Shown: positions 25,718 through 35,089, counted from the stretch's first letter. The stretch is 64,000 nucleotides of DNA from CBDEFX01 sp965237635 (GCA_965237635.1 CBDEFX010000002.1:1674001-1738000), one strand, 5' to 3'. Notes: generated by a model not told the origin, from the sequence alone. Made by a program: numbers and translations.

Positions 25718-27580
25718 TCAGTCGCCGATTATCGCGAGCATGTCACCCTTGGCGACTGCTGAGCCGATCTCGAATGGGAGTGCCTTGACGTTGCCCGAGG
25801 TCGGTGAAGGCAGCGAGTTCTCCATCTTCATCGCTTCGAGGACTACCAACGTATCGCCGGCCTCGACATGCTGGCCGACCTCGGCAGCATATCTTAGGAC
25901 AAGCCCGGGCATCGGGGCCAGTATGGTCGTGTCGTGAGGTCCCACGGACAGCGTCTGGGGTTGGATGGCGTCTTTCGACGGCGTGTCTGACCCCGAGGGG
26001 GGTCGCTCGACGACAACGGCCCCGTCTTGCGACCGGCTCGATGCGTCCAGCGGGTCCACCTCCACTCGATACTTTTCGCCCTCGACGTAGACGTCGAAAG
26101 CTCGTGTCCTGGGACTCTTTCGTGCCCCCGGCCCTTTCGGTGCCGGCGCCTTCGCCTGGACTGGCCCCACATTCGTCGCCGGCTTCATTTCGTCGGGTAC
26201 CGGCTCCAGACCATGTTTGATACGCAGGAACCTCAGACCTGTCGTGGGATACAGCGCATAGGTCAGGATATCGTCCATGTCCGTGGAGATATCTTTTACG
26301 TCCTCGGCGGCTTGCTCGAGCTCGGGCTCGATCATATCGCCGGGGCGGATCGATATGGGAGTCTGGCCCCGCTCATACCCTTCGAGGGCCAGCTTGACTA
26401 CCTGAGGGTCCGGGTCCGCCGGAGGGCGTCCGTACAGGCCGTAGGCGTAGTCCTTGACCTGGCTGCTGATCATCTTGTATCGGCCGAACAGCACGTTGCT
26501 GACCGCCTGAGAGCCCACTATCTGGCTCGTCGGGGTGACCAGCGGAGGGTAGCCCAGTTCTTTCCTGGTGCGCGGGACCTCCTCCAAGACCTCGCCAAGC
26601 CTGTCCAACGCGTCCGCCTCTTTGAGCTGGGAGGTCAGATTGCTTACCATTCCTCCCGGGATCTGGTGACTCAGGACTCTCGCGTCAATGACCGAGGTCT
26701 GCGGGCTCTCGAGGTGTTCCTGATATTTTGGCAGAACAGACTCCAGGTAGTCGCCCAGCTTAAGCAGCTTGTCGAGGTCGAGCCCCGTGTCTCTGTCTGT
26801 CCCTCTCAAGGCCGTGGCTAGAGATTCGACGGCCGGCTGTGCGGTCCTGAGTGCCAGGGGCGCCAGGCAGGCGTCCACCGCGTCGACACCCGCGTCTATG
26901 GCCTTCAAGCAGCTCATCGATGCCATGCCGCTGGTGTAGTGCGTATGGAGCTGAAGCGGGACCTTCGAGATACGCTTCAACGCGGTAAACAGCTCGAAGG
27001 CATCGTAGGGCGCAAGAAGCCCGGCCATGTCTTTGATGCATAGGCTATCTGCGCCGAAGTCCTGAAACAGCTCCGCTTTGCCGACGTAATAGTCCAGATC
27101 GTATATCGGCCCGCCAAGCCGTCCCTCCTCTGTGACCGAATAGCAAATGACCATCTGGAGGTGCTTGCCGGCCTTTTTGATGGCTTTAGCCGATTCTTCG
27201 AGGTTGCGCCCGTCGTTTAGCGCGTCGAACACACGGAAGATGTCGATTCCGGCATCCGAGGCCCGCTCGACAAACGCATTCACGACGTCGTCGGCATAGT
27301 TGCGGTATCCGACCAGCGACTGGCCGCGAAGGAGCATCATCAGGGGGGTGTTCGGGATAAGACGCTTGAATGTCCGAAGCCGCTCCCACGGGTCCTCCGC
27401 GAGGAAACGGGTAGTGACGTCAAACGTGGCTCCGCCCCAGACCTCCATCGAGTGGAAGCCGACGTCGTCCATCGCGGCGGCGATCGGCTCCATGTCCGCA
27501 GTACGCAGCCGCGTCGCCATCAAGCTCTGGTGGCCGTCCCTGAAAGTGGTATCGGTGATCTTGACCGGGTTTGTCGCCAT
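25718..27580 (-). CDS. OadA/PycB-like biotin carboxyltransferase subunit
   Basis: 620 residues. The N-terminus ITDTTFRDGHQSLMATRL begins an HMGL-like TIM barrel with the metal ligands (LHTHYTSGMA, CIKDMAGL). A conserved carboxylase domain follows (about 310-470), then a Pro/Ala-rich linker and a C-terminal biotinyl domain with VLEAMKMEN (biotin Lys). This matches oxaloacetate decarboxylase alpha, pyruvate carboxylase subunit B, or the 5S plus 1.3S parts of transcarboxylase. No biotin carboxylase subunit is present in the window, while a PccB-like subunit lies 284 bp upstream on the same strand. Confidence 0.92.
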   Translation of the reverse strand: MATNPVKITDTTFRDGHQSLMATRLRTADMEPIAAAMDDVGFHSMEVWGGATFDVTTRFLAEDPWERLRTFKRLIPNTPLMMLLRGQSLVGYRNYADDVVNAFVERASDAGIDIFRVFDALNDGRNLEESAKAIKKAGKHLQMVICYSVTEEGRLGGPIYDLDYYVGKAELFQDFGADSLCIKDMAGLLAPYDAFELFTALKRISKVPLQLHTHYTSGMASMSCLKAIDAGVDAVDACLAPLALRTAQPAVESLATALRGTDRDTGLDLDKLLKLGDYLESVLPKYQEHLESPQTSVIDARVLSHQIPGGMVSNLTSQLKEADALDRLGEVLEEVPRTRKELGYPPLVTPTSQIVGSQAVSNVLFGRYKMISSQVKDYAYGLYGRPPADPDPQVVKLALEGYERGQTPISIRPGDMIEPELEQAAEDVKDISTDMDDILTYALYPTTGLRFLRIKHGLEPVPDEMKPATNVGPVQAKAPAPKGPGARKSPRTRAFDVYVEGEKYRVEVDPLDASSRSQDGAVVVERPPSGSDTPSKDAIQPQTLSVGPHDTTILAPMPGLVLRYAAEVGQHVEAGDTLVVLEAMKMENSLPSPTSGNVKALPFEIGSAVAKGDMLAIIGD

Positions 27581-27864
27581 CTGGGGTGTTTGTGTGACCT
27601 AGGGCAAAGGTCGTGCTACCGGCAGACTAGTTCGGAGAGATTGAGGCTTGAAAATTGGCTTCCACGCAGGGCGGTCCCAAGTCCATGGGCGGTAAGGACC
27701 CCCGTCGCGCATGGTCTCCCAGGTCGCCGTCTTCCATCGGCTGAGGCTCGTGTCCTGCTTTCGACCAGACACGCGCCGCTCTTCATTCAAAAACGCCTGG
27801 ACCGCCGCCGTGACCGCGGCCAGACGTTTCCGGTCCCTTGCGTCACCGTCAGACTGTTCTTTGC

Positions 27865-29427
27865 TCAGAGAGGGATGCTCCCGTGTTTCTTGGGTGGCAG
27901 GGTCTCACGCTTGTTGGCCAGCATCTCCAACGCCCGGATGATCTTGGGTCTGGTCTCCGCCGGGTCGATGACATCGTCGATCAGCCCCCGAGCGGCTGCG
28001 ATGTAGGGGTTCATGAGCTGGTCGCGGTAGTCCTGCACCAGCTTCTCTCGGAGCTCTGTCGGCCGGTCCGACTCTTTCAGCTCTTTTCGGTGGATGACGT
28101 TGACCGCGCCCTCTGCGCCCATTACGGCGACCTCCCCGGTCGGCCACGAGTAGTTGACGTCGCCCTTCAGGTTCTTGCTGCTCATCACGATGTAAGCGCC
28201 GCCGTATGCCTTTCGCGTGAGAACGCTGATTTTCGGCACCGTCGCCTCGGCATAAGCGTAGATAAGCTTGGCGCCGTGCCGGATGATGCCGCCATGCTCC
28301 TGGGACGTGCCGGGTAAGAAGCCGGGGACGTCGACGAACGTCACCAGCGGGACATTAAAGGCGTCGCAGAACCGGACGAACCGGGCGGCCTTCACGGACG
28401 CGTTGATGTCCAGTACCCCAGCCAGCCAGTTAGGCTGCTGGGCAACGATGCCGACCGGCCGCCCTCCCATCCTCGCAAAGCCCACGAGGATGTTGCGAGC
28501 GTAGAGCTCGTGTACCTCCATGAGGTCGCCGTCGTCCACCACTCGATGCAAGACGTCCAGCATGTCGTAGGGTTGGTTCGCGTCGTCGGGGACGATGTCG
28601 GTCAGGCCCTCGTCCGTACGGCCTGGGTCATCCGTTCCCTGTCCGCGTGGCGGCTCCTCTGTGTTGTTCTGGGGCAGGAAGCCCAGCAGACGCCGGACCT
28701 GGTCGAGGCACTCCTGTTCAGTTTCGATGGCAAAGTGCGCGACCCCGCTCTTCGTCGCGTGACTGGTCGCTCCACCGAGGTCCTCGTGGCTCACATCCTC
28801 ACTGGTCACAGCCCTCACAACGTCGGGGCCTGTAATGTACATCTGGCCGACGCCTTCCACCATGAACACGAAGTCGGTAAGCGCAGGTGAATAGGTGCCG
28901 CCTCCGGCAGCCGGACCGAGGATCGCCGAGATCTGGGGAATCACCCCGGAGGCCCTAGTGTTTCGCAGGAAGATGGCGCTGTAGCCTGCCAGGCTGTCGA
29001 CCCCGTCCTGTATTCTGGCGCCGCCCGTGTCGACAAGGCCTATCATCGGAGCGCCGGTGTTGAGGGCGTGGTCCATCACCTTACATATCTTCTGGGACAC
29101 GGTGTCGGACAGGCTCCCCCCCAGGACCGTGAAGTCCTGAGAGTAGACGAACGCCAGACGGCCGTTCACCTTTCCGTAGCCAGTGACGACCGCATCCCCG
29201 AAGAGCTTCTTGTCGTCCGGCTCCTTGTCGGCCGAGTAGGGGAGCGCGAACGGGTCGAGCTCCTCGAAGGTCCCCTCGTCCAAGAGAAGCGCTATGCGCT
29301 CGCGCGCCGTCAGCTTTCCTCTCTCGTGCTGTGCCTCGATGCGCTTGAGGCCGCCGCCAAGAAGGGACTTCTCTTTCCGCTGGCGCAACTCTTCGTGCTT
29401 GTCGTGTACCTTTCGGCGCACTACCAT
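27865..29427 (-). CDS. Propionyl-/methylmalonyl-CoA carboxyltransferase beta subunit (PccB-like)
   Basis: About 520 residues from ATG 29427 (TTG/ATG 29463 would add 12). Two crotonase-like halves: acyl-CoA half with DTGGARIQDGVDSLAGY and PAAGGGTYSPALTDFVFM; carboxybiotin half with VDVPGFLPGTSQEHGG, RKAYGGAYIVMSSK and AVMGAEGAVNVIHRKE. These match PccB/12S subunits that move CO2 between biotin and acyl-CoA. Being paired with an OadA-like protein that has its own biotin domain, it could form a methylmalonyl-CoA:pyruvate transcarboxylase, or work with a biotin carboxylase encoded elsewhere. The 284-bp gap (27581-27864) before the OadA-like gene shows nothing else. Confidence 0.92.
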   Translation of the reverse strand: MVVRRKVHDKHEELRQRKEKSLLGGGLKRIEAQHERGKLTARERIALLLDEGTFEELDPFALPYSADKEPDDKKLFGDAVVTGYGKVNGRLAFVYSQDFTVLGGSLSDTVSQKICKVMDHALNTGAPMIGLVDTGGARIQDGVDSLAGYSAIFLRNTRASGVIPQISAILGPAAGGGTYSPALTDFVFMVEGVGQMYITGPDVVRAVTSEDVSHEDLGGATSHATKSGVAHFAIETEQECLDQVRRLLGFLPQNNTEEPPRGQGTDDPGRTDEGLTDIVPDDANQPYDMLDVLHRVVDDGDLMEVHELYARNILVGFARMGGRPVGIVAQQPNWLAGVLDINASVKAARFVRFCDAFNVPLVTFVDVPGFLPGTSQEHGGIIRHGAKLIYAYAEATVPKISVLTRKAYGGAYIVMSSKNLKGDVNYSWPTGEVAVMGAEGAVNVIHRKELKESDRPTELREKLVQDYRDQLMNPYIAAARGLIDDVIDPAETRPKIIRALEMLANKRETLPPKKHGSIPL

Positions 29428-29540
29428 GATTGAATTCGTCTCAGACCTCGTGGAATAATGCACTCAAGTTATCAGATTACACGGGAAGGTAGCAAGAACA
29501 GCCGGGCTACGCACGGCCGTCTCGAAGCTACGAAAGAGGT

Positions 29541-29648
29541 CCTTCGACGAGCGCAGGACGAACGGGTGTGTGAACTTGCGTTCGTGGTGAGTTCCGACAG
29601 GAGTCGCCCCGATGCCGCATCGGGGGACTTGTCGAACCACGGGTCAGC
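29541..29648. repeat. Family-A composite dispersed repeat, copy 3
   Basis: CCTTCGACGAGCGCAGGACG-AACGG, TTCGTGGTGAGTTCCGAC, nested CCCCGATGCCGCATCGGGG, and TTGTCGAACCACGGG. It fills the 290-bp divergent gap between the pccB-like gene and folP, so promoters for both must lie beside or inside it. Confidence 0.8.
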
Positions 29649-29717
29649 AGAGCGAAGCATTCAAATGGAACTGCCCTGTGGGCAATAAGGTCTGAGTACT
29701 GCCGTTGCGAGGTTGCC

Positions 29718-30581
29718 GTGGACCTGCAGGCGCGTCCCAAGGGCGAGACGACGATAGGCGGGAGCTCGTTTGTGTGGGGCTCACGTACCTATGTCATGGG
29801 CGTGATCAACGTGACGCCCGACTCGTTCTCCGGTGACGGACTGGGGTCCGACGCCGATTCGGCCCTGCGGCAGGCGCTCAGTTTCCAGGAGTGGGGCGCC
29901 GACGTCGTGGACGTAGGCGGAGAGTCGACCCGCCCGCCTTCGATATACGAGGGCGCGAAGCCTGTCTCGCCGGACGAGGAGCTGTCGCGAGTGATTCCCG
30001 CCATCAATGCGATGTCGGGGACGCTCCGCATCCCCATTAGCATCGACACGTACAGGGCCAGCGTCGCTCGAGAAGCCATAGCTGCGGGTGCGTCCATGAT
30101 AAACGACGTTTGGGCACTCCAGCGAGACCCTGATATCGCTGGCGTCGCCTCGGAGACCGGAGTACCCGTTGTGCTGATGCACAACCAGGAGGGCACCGAA
30201 TACAATGACCTTGTCACGGACGTTATCGACGGGCTTCGAGGCCGAGTCGAGAGGGCACTGCAGGCGGGCATTGACCTCGAACAAATCATCGTTGACCCGG
30301 GGATCGGATTCGGCAAGACGGCCGAGCAGAACCTCGAGATACTCCGCCGGCTGGAGGAGTTCGGCCGGCTCGGGCGGGCGCTCCTGGTCGGCACGTCGCG
30401 CAAGTCGACCATCGGCTACGTCTTGGACCTGCCGGTCGACGAACGGCTGGAGGGCACGGCGGCCACGGTGGCGCTGTCGATTGCCGGTGGCGCGGATATC
30501 GTTCGGGTCCATGACGTGAAAGAGATGGTCAGGGTCGTCCGTATGAGCGACGCGGTAGTCCGCGGGTGGAGGAAGGACTGA
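29718..30581 (+). CDS. folP: Dihydropteroate synthase
   Basis: Condenses 4-aminobenzoate with hydroxymethyl-dihydropterin pyrophosphate in folate synthesis. 287 residues from GTG 29718. Signature motifs: MGVINVTPDSFSGDG (residues about 28-42), VDVGGESTRP, DVWALQRDP, IIVDPGIGFGKT and LLVGTSRKS, ending VRVHDVKEM. All pterin and pABA-site residues I can check are present. The folK start overlaps the stop (TGATG), so the two folate genes form one operon. Confidence 0.95.
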   Translation: MDLQARPKGETTIGGSSFVWGSRTYVMGVINVTPDSFSGDGLGSDADSALRQALSFQEWGADVVDVGGESTRPPSIYEGAKPVSPDEELSRVIPAINAMSGTLRIPISIDTYRASVAREAIAAGASMINDVWALQRDPDIAGVASETGVPVVLMHNQEGTEYNDLVTDVIDGLRGRVERALQAGIDLEQIIVDPGIGFGKTAEQNLEILRRLEEFGRLGRALLVGTSRKSTIGYVLDLPVDERLEGTAATVALSIAGGADIVRVHDVKEMVRVVRMSDAVVRGWRKD

Positions 30582-31090
30582 TGCTCGGCGAGGTCTATCT
30601 GGGACTAGGGTCGAATCTCGGGGACCGCCGGCTCAACATCACGGAGGCCGTGGACCGACTTCGGCATGTGTTCAACGAGGTAGCCGTTTCAAGCTTCTAC
30701 GAGACTACGCCGCAGGGATTCGGAGGCCAGCCGGCGTTCTTAAATGGGGCTTGCCGGATCTGGACTCGGCTTGACCCATTCGAACTTCTGCAAAACCTAA
30801 GGCAGATTCAGTCTGTTTTGGGGCGTCGGCCAGCCTTTGTGAATGGCCCCCGTACCCTGGATATCGATATACTGTTGTACGGGTCGTTGGTGCTGGAGTT
30901 GCCCGGCCTCACCATTCCGCATCCACGGATGTCCGAGCGGGAGTTTGTCCTCGCACCCCTCGCGGAGATCGCTCCGGGCGTCCGTCATCCCGTCCTCAAG
31001 GAGACCGTTCGCTCGTTGCTGCTGCGCCTGCGGGAGTCTGAAGGTGCAAATGCAGCGGTCCGTCTGCCAGATGTGAGTGTAGTCCGCTAG
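30581..31090 (+). CDS. folK: 2-amino-4-hydroxy-6-hydroxymethyldihydropteridine pyrophosphokinase
   Basis: Provides the pyrophosphorylated pterin used by FolP. ATG 30581 overlaps the folP stop and sits behind GGAGGAAGGA. The 169-residue protein shows VYLGLGSNLGDRRLNI at the start, the GGQPAFLNGA segment, and NGPRTLDIDILLYG with the magnesium-binding Asp pair, then IPHPRMSEREFVLAPL. The C-terminal 15 residues are variable. No anomalies. Confidence 0.95.
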   Translation: MLGEVYLGLGSNLGDRRLNITEAVDRLRHVFNEVAVSSFYETTPQGFGGQPAFLNGACRIWTRLDPFELLQNLRQIQSVLGRRPAFVNGPRTLDIDILLYGSLVLELPGLTIPHPRMSEREFVLAPLAEIAPGVRHPVLKETVRSLLLRLRESEGANAAVRLPDVSVVR

Positions 31091-31269
31091 GTCCGCATAG
31101 CGGGTGGTAGCAGATTGGGGATGGTGTCCTCGATCGGGTAGGTCTCGTCGCAAGAGTTACAGTGCAGGCTGCCCTCTACCACCTCGTCGCCGTTCTCCTT
31201 GGTAACGGTCAAGGTCAGGTCGCCTTTGCAGACGGGACAGGCGAGAATGTCCATCAGGTCTTTCTTCAT
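31087..31269 (-). CDS. Trm112-like (UPF0434) zinc-ribbon protein
   Basis: 60 residues: MDILACPVCKGDL, then HCNSCDETYPIEDTIPNLLP. Two CxxC pairs make a zinc ribbon typical of Trm112/YcaR proteins, which in eukaryotes and archaea activate methyltransferases. An AGGAG site precedes the ATG. It overlaps the 3' end of folK on the opposite strand by 4 bp, and follows a CopD-like membrane gene by 10 bp on its own strand, with which it is probably co-transcribed. Confidence 0.88.
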   Translation of the reverse strand: MKKDLMDILACPVCKGDLTLTVTKENGDEVVEGSLHCNSCDETYPIEDTIPNLLPPAMRT

Positions 31270-31279
31270 GATATTTCTC

Positions 31280-31780
31280 CTAGCCCTGGGATAGGGCCGT
31301 CTCGAACAGCACTTTCAACAGGTCGGATAGCAAGAAAACGATCAACCCCAGGATAACGAGGGCGTTGTAGCCCGAAGCAAGACGGCCCACCCTGCGAAGC
31401 CCTGTCACGGCCGGTTGGTCTGGCTCCCGGTACAGCTCCAGCACCTGGTTGCGTCTCCTCTGCTCCCGCACCAGCAGGAACATCCAGACCGACAGGGCTG
31501 ACTTGACCCCGAGTGTAATCGTATAGGACGCGTCGACGCCCGCGGTCAGCCGGTCGAAGGCTAGGATTACGCCCGTTGCCACCAGGACGACGATGCATGT
31601 GTTTACAAGAGTCCGGAACTCAGTTGCGGCAACGACGGTCAGCGCTCTTGGAGATTCCGGGGCCTTTCGAAGCGCTGGGCGAAGCACCAGGAGGTAGAAC
31701 AGGCTGCCACCGACCCAGGCGGCAGCCGACACCAGGTGAAGCCATCTTACTACCAGCAGGAGGACATCGCCGACGCTCAT
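31280..31780 (-). CDS. CopD-like four-helix membrane protein
   Basis: 166 residues with four membrane helices: LLLVVRWLHLVSAAAWVGGS (His in the first helix), TLVNTCIVVLVATGVILAF, TLGVKSALSVWMFLLV and NALVILGLIVFLLSD. The WLHL..AAWVGGSLFY opening is typical of CopD/DUF2269-like proteins linked to copper or heme. No catalytic motif is visible, so the role is not assigned. Confidence 0.7.
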   Translation of the reverse strand: MSVGDVLLLVVRWLHLVSAAAWVGGSLFYLLVLRPALRKAPESPRALTVVAATEFRTLVNTCIVVLVATGVILAFDRLTAGVDASYTITLGVKSALSVWMFLLVREQRRRNQVLELYREPDQPAVTGLRRVGRLASGYNALVILGLIVFLLSDLLKVLFETALSQG

Positions 31781-32313
31781 AAGATTGGCCTGGCTCCCTG
31801 CTTACCGTGGTGACCCGCCAATACCCCATTCCGCCGGCCCCTAATGATACCTTATCCGAAACTGGGTGCTGAAGCACCCTTTCGACCATCCCCCTGGCCC
31901 CCTTCCTGGACAGGAAGGGGGAAGAATAGGGAACTGGGGGACACCCCCAGGCCCCCGCCAAAGGGATCTGTACAAGAAGTGTCGAGTGGTCCGAGCCGCC
32001 CTTCGACGAGCTCAGGGGGAACGGTGAACCTGAAGCTACGTTCGTGGTGAGCCTGTCGAACCACGGTCCCGGTTGCTACTTTAGGTGCAAAGCCCCGCCA
32101 AAGGGGGAGTCCCTTCTGGACTCCCCCTTTGACTGGCATGCCAGCGATGACCAATAGCCTCGGGCGCGATGTGGTTGCACTCGTATGGTCCGAACGAGGA
32201 CTCCTGTCAGAAGGAGCACTCTGCGGCGTGGTGGCGATCGGCGGACATCTGCACGTGGAGGTTGCGGGAGGCTGCGTCCTGGCTGGTAGTGGCCAGGACA
32301 CATGCGAATCCAC
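31781..32313. repeat. 533-bp intergenic region with hairpins and a family-A repeat
   Basis: Three structured pieces and no gene. An 11-bp hairpin CCCCCTTCCTG/CAGGAAGGGGG (31898-31921); a family-A repeat without the nested palindromes (CTTCGACGAGCTCAGGGG.. TTCGTGGTGAGCCTGTCGAA, 32000-32066); and a 13-bp hairpin AAAGGGGGAGTCC/GGACTCCCCCTTT with loop CTTCT (32100-32130). The last resembles an intrinsic terminator and lies 184 bp past the stop of the TlpA-like gene. This simple family-A copy shows the ancestral form of the repeat. Confidence 0.65.
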
Positions 32314-32874
32314 CTACTGGATAAGTCCGTGCTCCTGGAGCAACTCTTGAATCTTCTCGGTTGTGAGCACGCCTGTCCAGGCGCGCGCTATCTCGTGGTC
32401 TTTGTCTATGAAAACGGTGTGAGGGGGAACGATCAACCTATAGGCCAGGCCTACCTTCAGATCCGGGTCGATAAGCACCGGATACGTGACGCCCTGTTCA
32501 TCGATAAACACCTGTCCATCTTCCGCCGTATCGAAGCTGGGAATCTGTATCCCTAGGAACTGGACGCCGTCTGCCTTGTGGGTTTGGAACGCCGCCTCTA
32601 TGTGGGGAATCTCCAGGCGACACGGGGGGCATGAGGGATACCAGAAGTTGAGTACGACAGGCTGCCCTTCGAACTGGGAAAGACTCACGAGCTCGCCCCT
32701 GGCGTAGTCCTGATTACGTAGCGCCTCCAGCTCAAAGTCCGGCGCGGGGTTGCGTTCCTCTTTGTCGCTTGAACACGCTGTAGCTCCTAGCGCGATGGCT
32801 AGGACGAGCATCAGTAACCCGGCCGCGTATGAGCCAGACTTACTGGAATCTGTTCGGGAGTAACTTCTTAGCAT
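32314..32874 (-). CDS. TlpA-like thioredoxin-fold lipoprotein
   Basis: 186 residues. The signal region (GLLMLVLAIALGATAC) ends in a lipobox with Cys34, so the mature protein is anchored outside the membrane. A redoxin domain follows: APDFELEALRNQ, VVLNFWYPSCPPC with active-site CPPC at 82-85, LGIQIPSFD, and cis-Pro loop VPPHTVFIDKD. Such proteins reduce disulfides, often for cytochrome c assembly; CcdA/Ccm genes are not in the window. It is transcribed from a promoter upstream of 32874. Confidence 0.88.
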   Translation of the reverse strand: MLRSYSRTDSSKSGSYAAGLLMLVLAIALGATACSSDKEERNPAPDFELEALRNQDYARGELVSLSQFEGQPVVLNFWYPSCPPCRLEIPHIEAAFQTHKADGVQFLGIQIPSFDTAEDGQVFIDEQGVTYPVLIDPDLKVGLAYRLIVPPHTVFIDKDHEIARAWTGVLTTEKIQELLQEHGLIQ

Positions 32875-32962
32875 ATTCTCGATTCTGGTGCTCGTTGACT
32901 CTGCGCCATCGTTCGGCTCCGTGTGGCAGAGACGCGATCCATTGTAGCAGGATTCTGCCGAG

Positions 32963-34201
32963 CTACTCCGTGGTTTCCCCCTCTTCCATGAGGGTTTCGG
33001 CGTGCTGCATTAGCACCTCGGCCCTGTCGCGAGGGACCTTTCTGCTGTCCAGGTATTCCTTTAGAGTCTGTCGCGGCTCTAGAGCTTGTGAGTAGTCCTG
33101 CCCCAGGCGAGTCCGGGTCTGCTCGGCGACCTCCTTCGTCACTGAGGCCACGATGTGGGCCCCTTCGAGCGCTGCCCTGATCTCCGCGTCACGTAGGTGG
33201 CCCTCAAGTTCGCCAGGTACCTGTATGAGCACTCTGACGACGGCCTCCTCGACATCACTATTCTCGATAGACCTGACCACCGTGCCGGTCGGGTCCAGGT
33301 CTCCCCGGGGGACCTCAACCGAGACGGTCGTGAACTTTCTGGCGTCCACCTTCTTGACCGCGAAGTCCCTTACCCTTGCCCCTGGGGGACCGCTCGGGTC
33401 CAGATCGATCACGCAGAAGCCTTTCTCGTCCTTCTCTTCGCCGAAGTCGATGCGCTGCAGGCTTCCTGAATATACTACGTACGGGTCGCGTCCCAGGATT
33501 TGGTGTCGGTGTATATGACCTAACGCCACATAGTCGAACTGAGGCAACGAGACTGCGCTTTTCAGCAGGACGTGGTCACGGCCGAGCATCATCGACTGCT
33601 CGGAGCCGGTCGTTGCCTGGCTTATGGACACATGCCCCGCAAACAGAGCGGGCACGCCGTCGTCCAGGGAGTCGTGCTGCACTCGGATGAGCTCCGTCAG
33701 GCTACTCTGTATCGACTCGTTGATCTCCTCTGGGGTGAGGCCGCGAGTCTCGTCTCGCGTCAGAAACGAACTACGCCTGATCCAGGGGAGGGCGACGATT
33801 TGGACCGGCCCGTCGGCTGTGGGAATGCGGTGAGTGCCTAGAGTGTCGGCCGTGTAGACGTTGGGCACTTCCAGCGTACGAAAGATCTCGAGAGCGGTCG
33901 CCCGGCTGGTAATGTGCGGCATGTCGTGGTTGCCCATAAGGAGGAAGACGGGGATGTCCTCCGAGGACAACCTGGCGACCCGCTTGGCGAACTCCCGTTG
34001 ATGGGTCTGGCTGGGGTCGCGGCTCTTGTAGGCGTCTCCGCAGAACAGCACGAGGTCGATACTCGTGTCCACGGCGTACGAGACTACCTCGTCGAGAGTC
34101 GACAGAAAATCGACCAAGCGGGTCGAGAGGCCGGTATCCGGGTCGGTCCGGCCGTAGTTCTCGACCCCTATGTGTGCGTCGCTAAAGTGGAGGATACGCA
34201 T
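32963..34201 (-). CDS. sbcD: SbcD/Mre11-like DNA repair metallophosphoesterase
   Basis: 412 residues with calcineurin-like phosphoesterase motifs in order: ILHFSDAHIGVE (motif I), LVLFCGDAYKSRDP (II), LLMGNHDMPH (III), LFAGHVSIS and ALGHIHRHQ (IV/V), then YVVYSGSLQRIDFGEEKDEK. These match SbcD, the nuclease half of SbcCD that processes hairpins and blocked DNA ends. The C-terminal part ends in a helical, Glu-rich tail. No sbcC lies next to it, which is unusual, so its partner must be elsewhere or it acts alone. Confidence 0.88.
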   Translation of the reverse strand: MRILHFSDAHIGVENYGRTDPDTGLSTRLVDFLSTLDEVVSYAVDTSIDLVLFCGDAYKSRDPSQTHQREFAKRVARLSSEDIPVFLLMGNHDMPHITSRATALEIFRTLEVPNVYTADTLGTHRIPTADGPVQIVALPWIRRSSFLTRDETRGLTPEEINESIQSSLTELIRVQHDSLDDGVPALFAGHVSISQATTGSEQSMMLGRDHVLLKSAVSLPQFDYVALGHIHRHQILGRDPYVVYSGSLQRIDFGEEKDEKGFCVIDLDPSGPPGARVRDFAVKKVDARKFTTVSVEVPRGDLDPTGTVVRSIENSDVEEAVVRVLIQVPGELEGHLRDAEIRAALEGAHIVASVTKEVAEQTRTRLGQDYSQALEPRQTLKEYLDSRKVPRDRAEVLMQHAETLMEEGETTE

Positions 34202-34282
34202 GTGGAGTACTAGCGCCGAAACTTAGCCAAGGTTTCCAAACCTCCAGCTCGTCCTTGACAGCAGTTGCTCTGGACCGCCGTA

Positions 34283-35089
34283 TCAGCGCTCCGTGGAGAC
34301 GTATACTGCTACAGGCTCGCTCTTCCCTTTCAGCTCTAGCTCGCGTCTTTCCACCTGTTCGGTGTTCAACCCGGCGGCCGTACAAGTGGTCTCACTGATC
34401 AGGACTTCTCCTTGTCCGGCATTGGAGGAAAGCCGCGCTGCGGTGTTGGGCGCGTCGCCGAGCACGGTGATATCGGTCGTGCCATCTTGTGACCCGACCG
34501 AACCGAGAAATGCTACCCCGGTGTGAACGGCCGCTCCCAGCGGGATCCATGGGCCATCTGGATCGCTGTGGCCCGTGACACGTAGAATTTCTTGAGAGGC
34601 TTCTACTGCACGCAAGGCATGCTGGCCTCCGGCGAATCCCGGGACGTAAATGCCAGCCGCCTGGTCGCCAATCAACTTGTCAATCAGGGCGTCGGACTTG
34701 ATTAGTACATTGGACACGGCCTTGTAAAACCTGTCGATCAGTGCGCCGAACTCAGAGGGACTCATGCCCTCTGCCAGGGTAGTAGAGCCGCGCACGTCGG
34801 CAAAAAGCAGCGACATTTCAATCTCGACGCCGCCCTGGTATTGGTCAGCGAAGTTCTCGCAGGAGTTGCATAGGCGTGGATTAAGCCTCGACCGGCGCTT
34901 GTCATAGAACAGCTTCATAAGCGTTCCGCCGACGCCTTCGAAGGGAGCGTTACAAAACCTGCAACGTGGATTAGAGGGCAGGACGCCGAACAAGTGCCGA
35001 CGGCGGAACTCCTTGATCTCCCGTCCGCTGATCATGAACCTGCGCCACATATCTTGAACCAATCGTTCGTGTTCGGATTTCTCCGTCAT
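34283..35089 (-). CDS. Soluble class III adenylate/guanylate cyclase with N-terminal zinc-binding module
   Basis: 268 residues. Residues 40-80 contain CRFCNAPFEG and, 30 residues on, LCNSC: four Cys that probably bind zinc. The catalytic domain (95-260) has both metal aspartates (SLLFADVRGSTTLAEG and DKLIGDQAAGIYVPG) and NTAARLSSNAGQGEVLIS with the transition-state Asn/Arg. Substrate choice (ATP or GTP) is not certain. Unlike the membrane cyclase at 4.9 kb this one looks intact. It lies between sbcD and glyQS on the same strand but 65-80 bp from each. Confidence 0.85.
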   Translation of the reverse strand: MTEKSEHERLVQDMWRRFMISGREIKEFRRRHLFGVLPSNPRCRFCNAPFEGVGGTLMKLFYDKRRSRLNPRLCNSCENFADQYQGGVEIEMSLLFADVRGSTTLAEGMSPSEFGALIDRFYKAVSNVLIKSDALIDKLIGDQAAGIYVPGFAGGQHALRAVEASQEILRVTGHSDPDGPWIPLGAAVHTGVAFLGSVGSQDGTTDITVLGDAPNTAARLSSNAGQGEVLISETTCTAAGLNTEQVERRELELKGKSEPVAVYVSTER

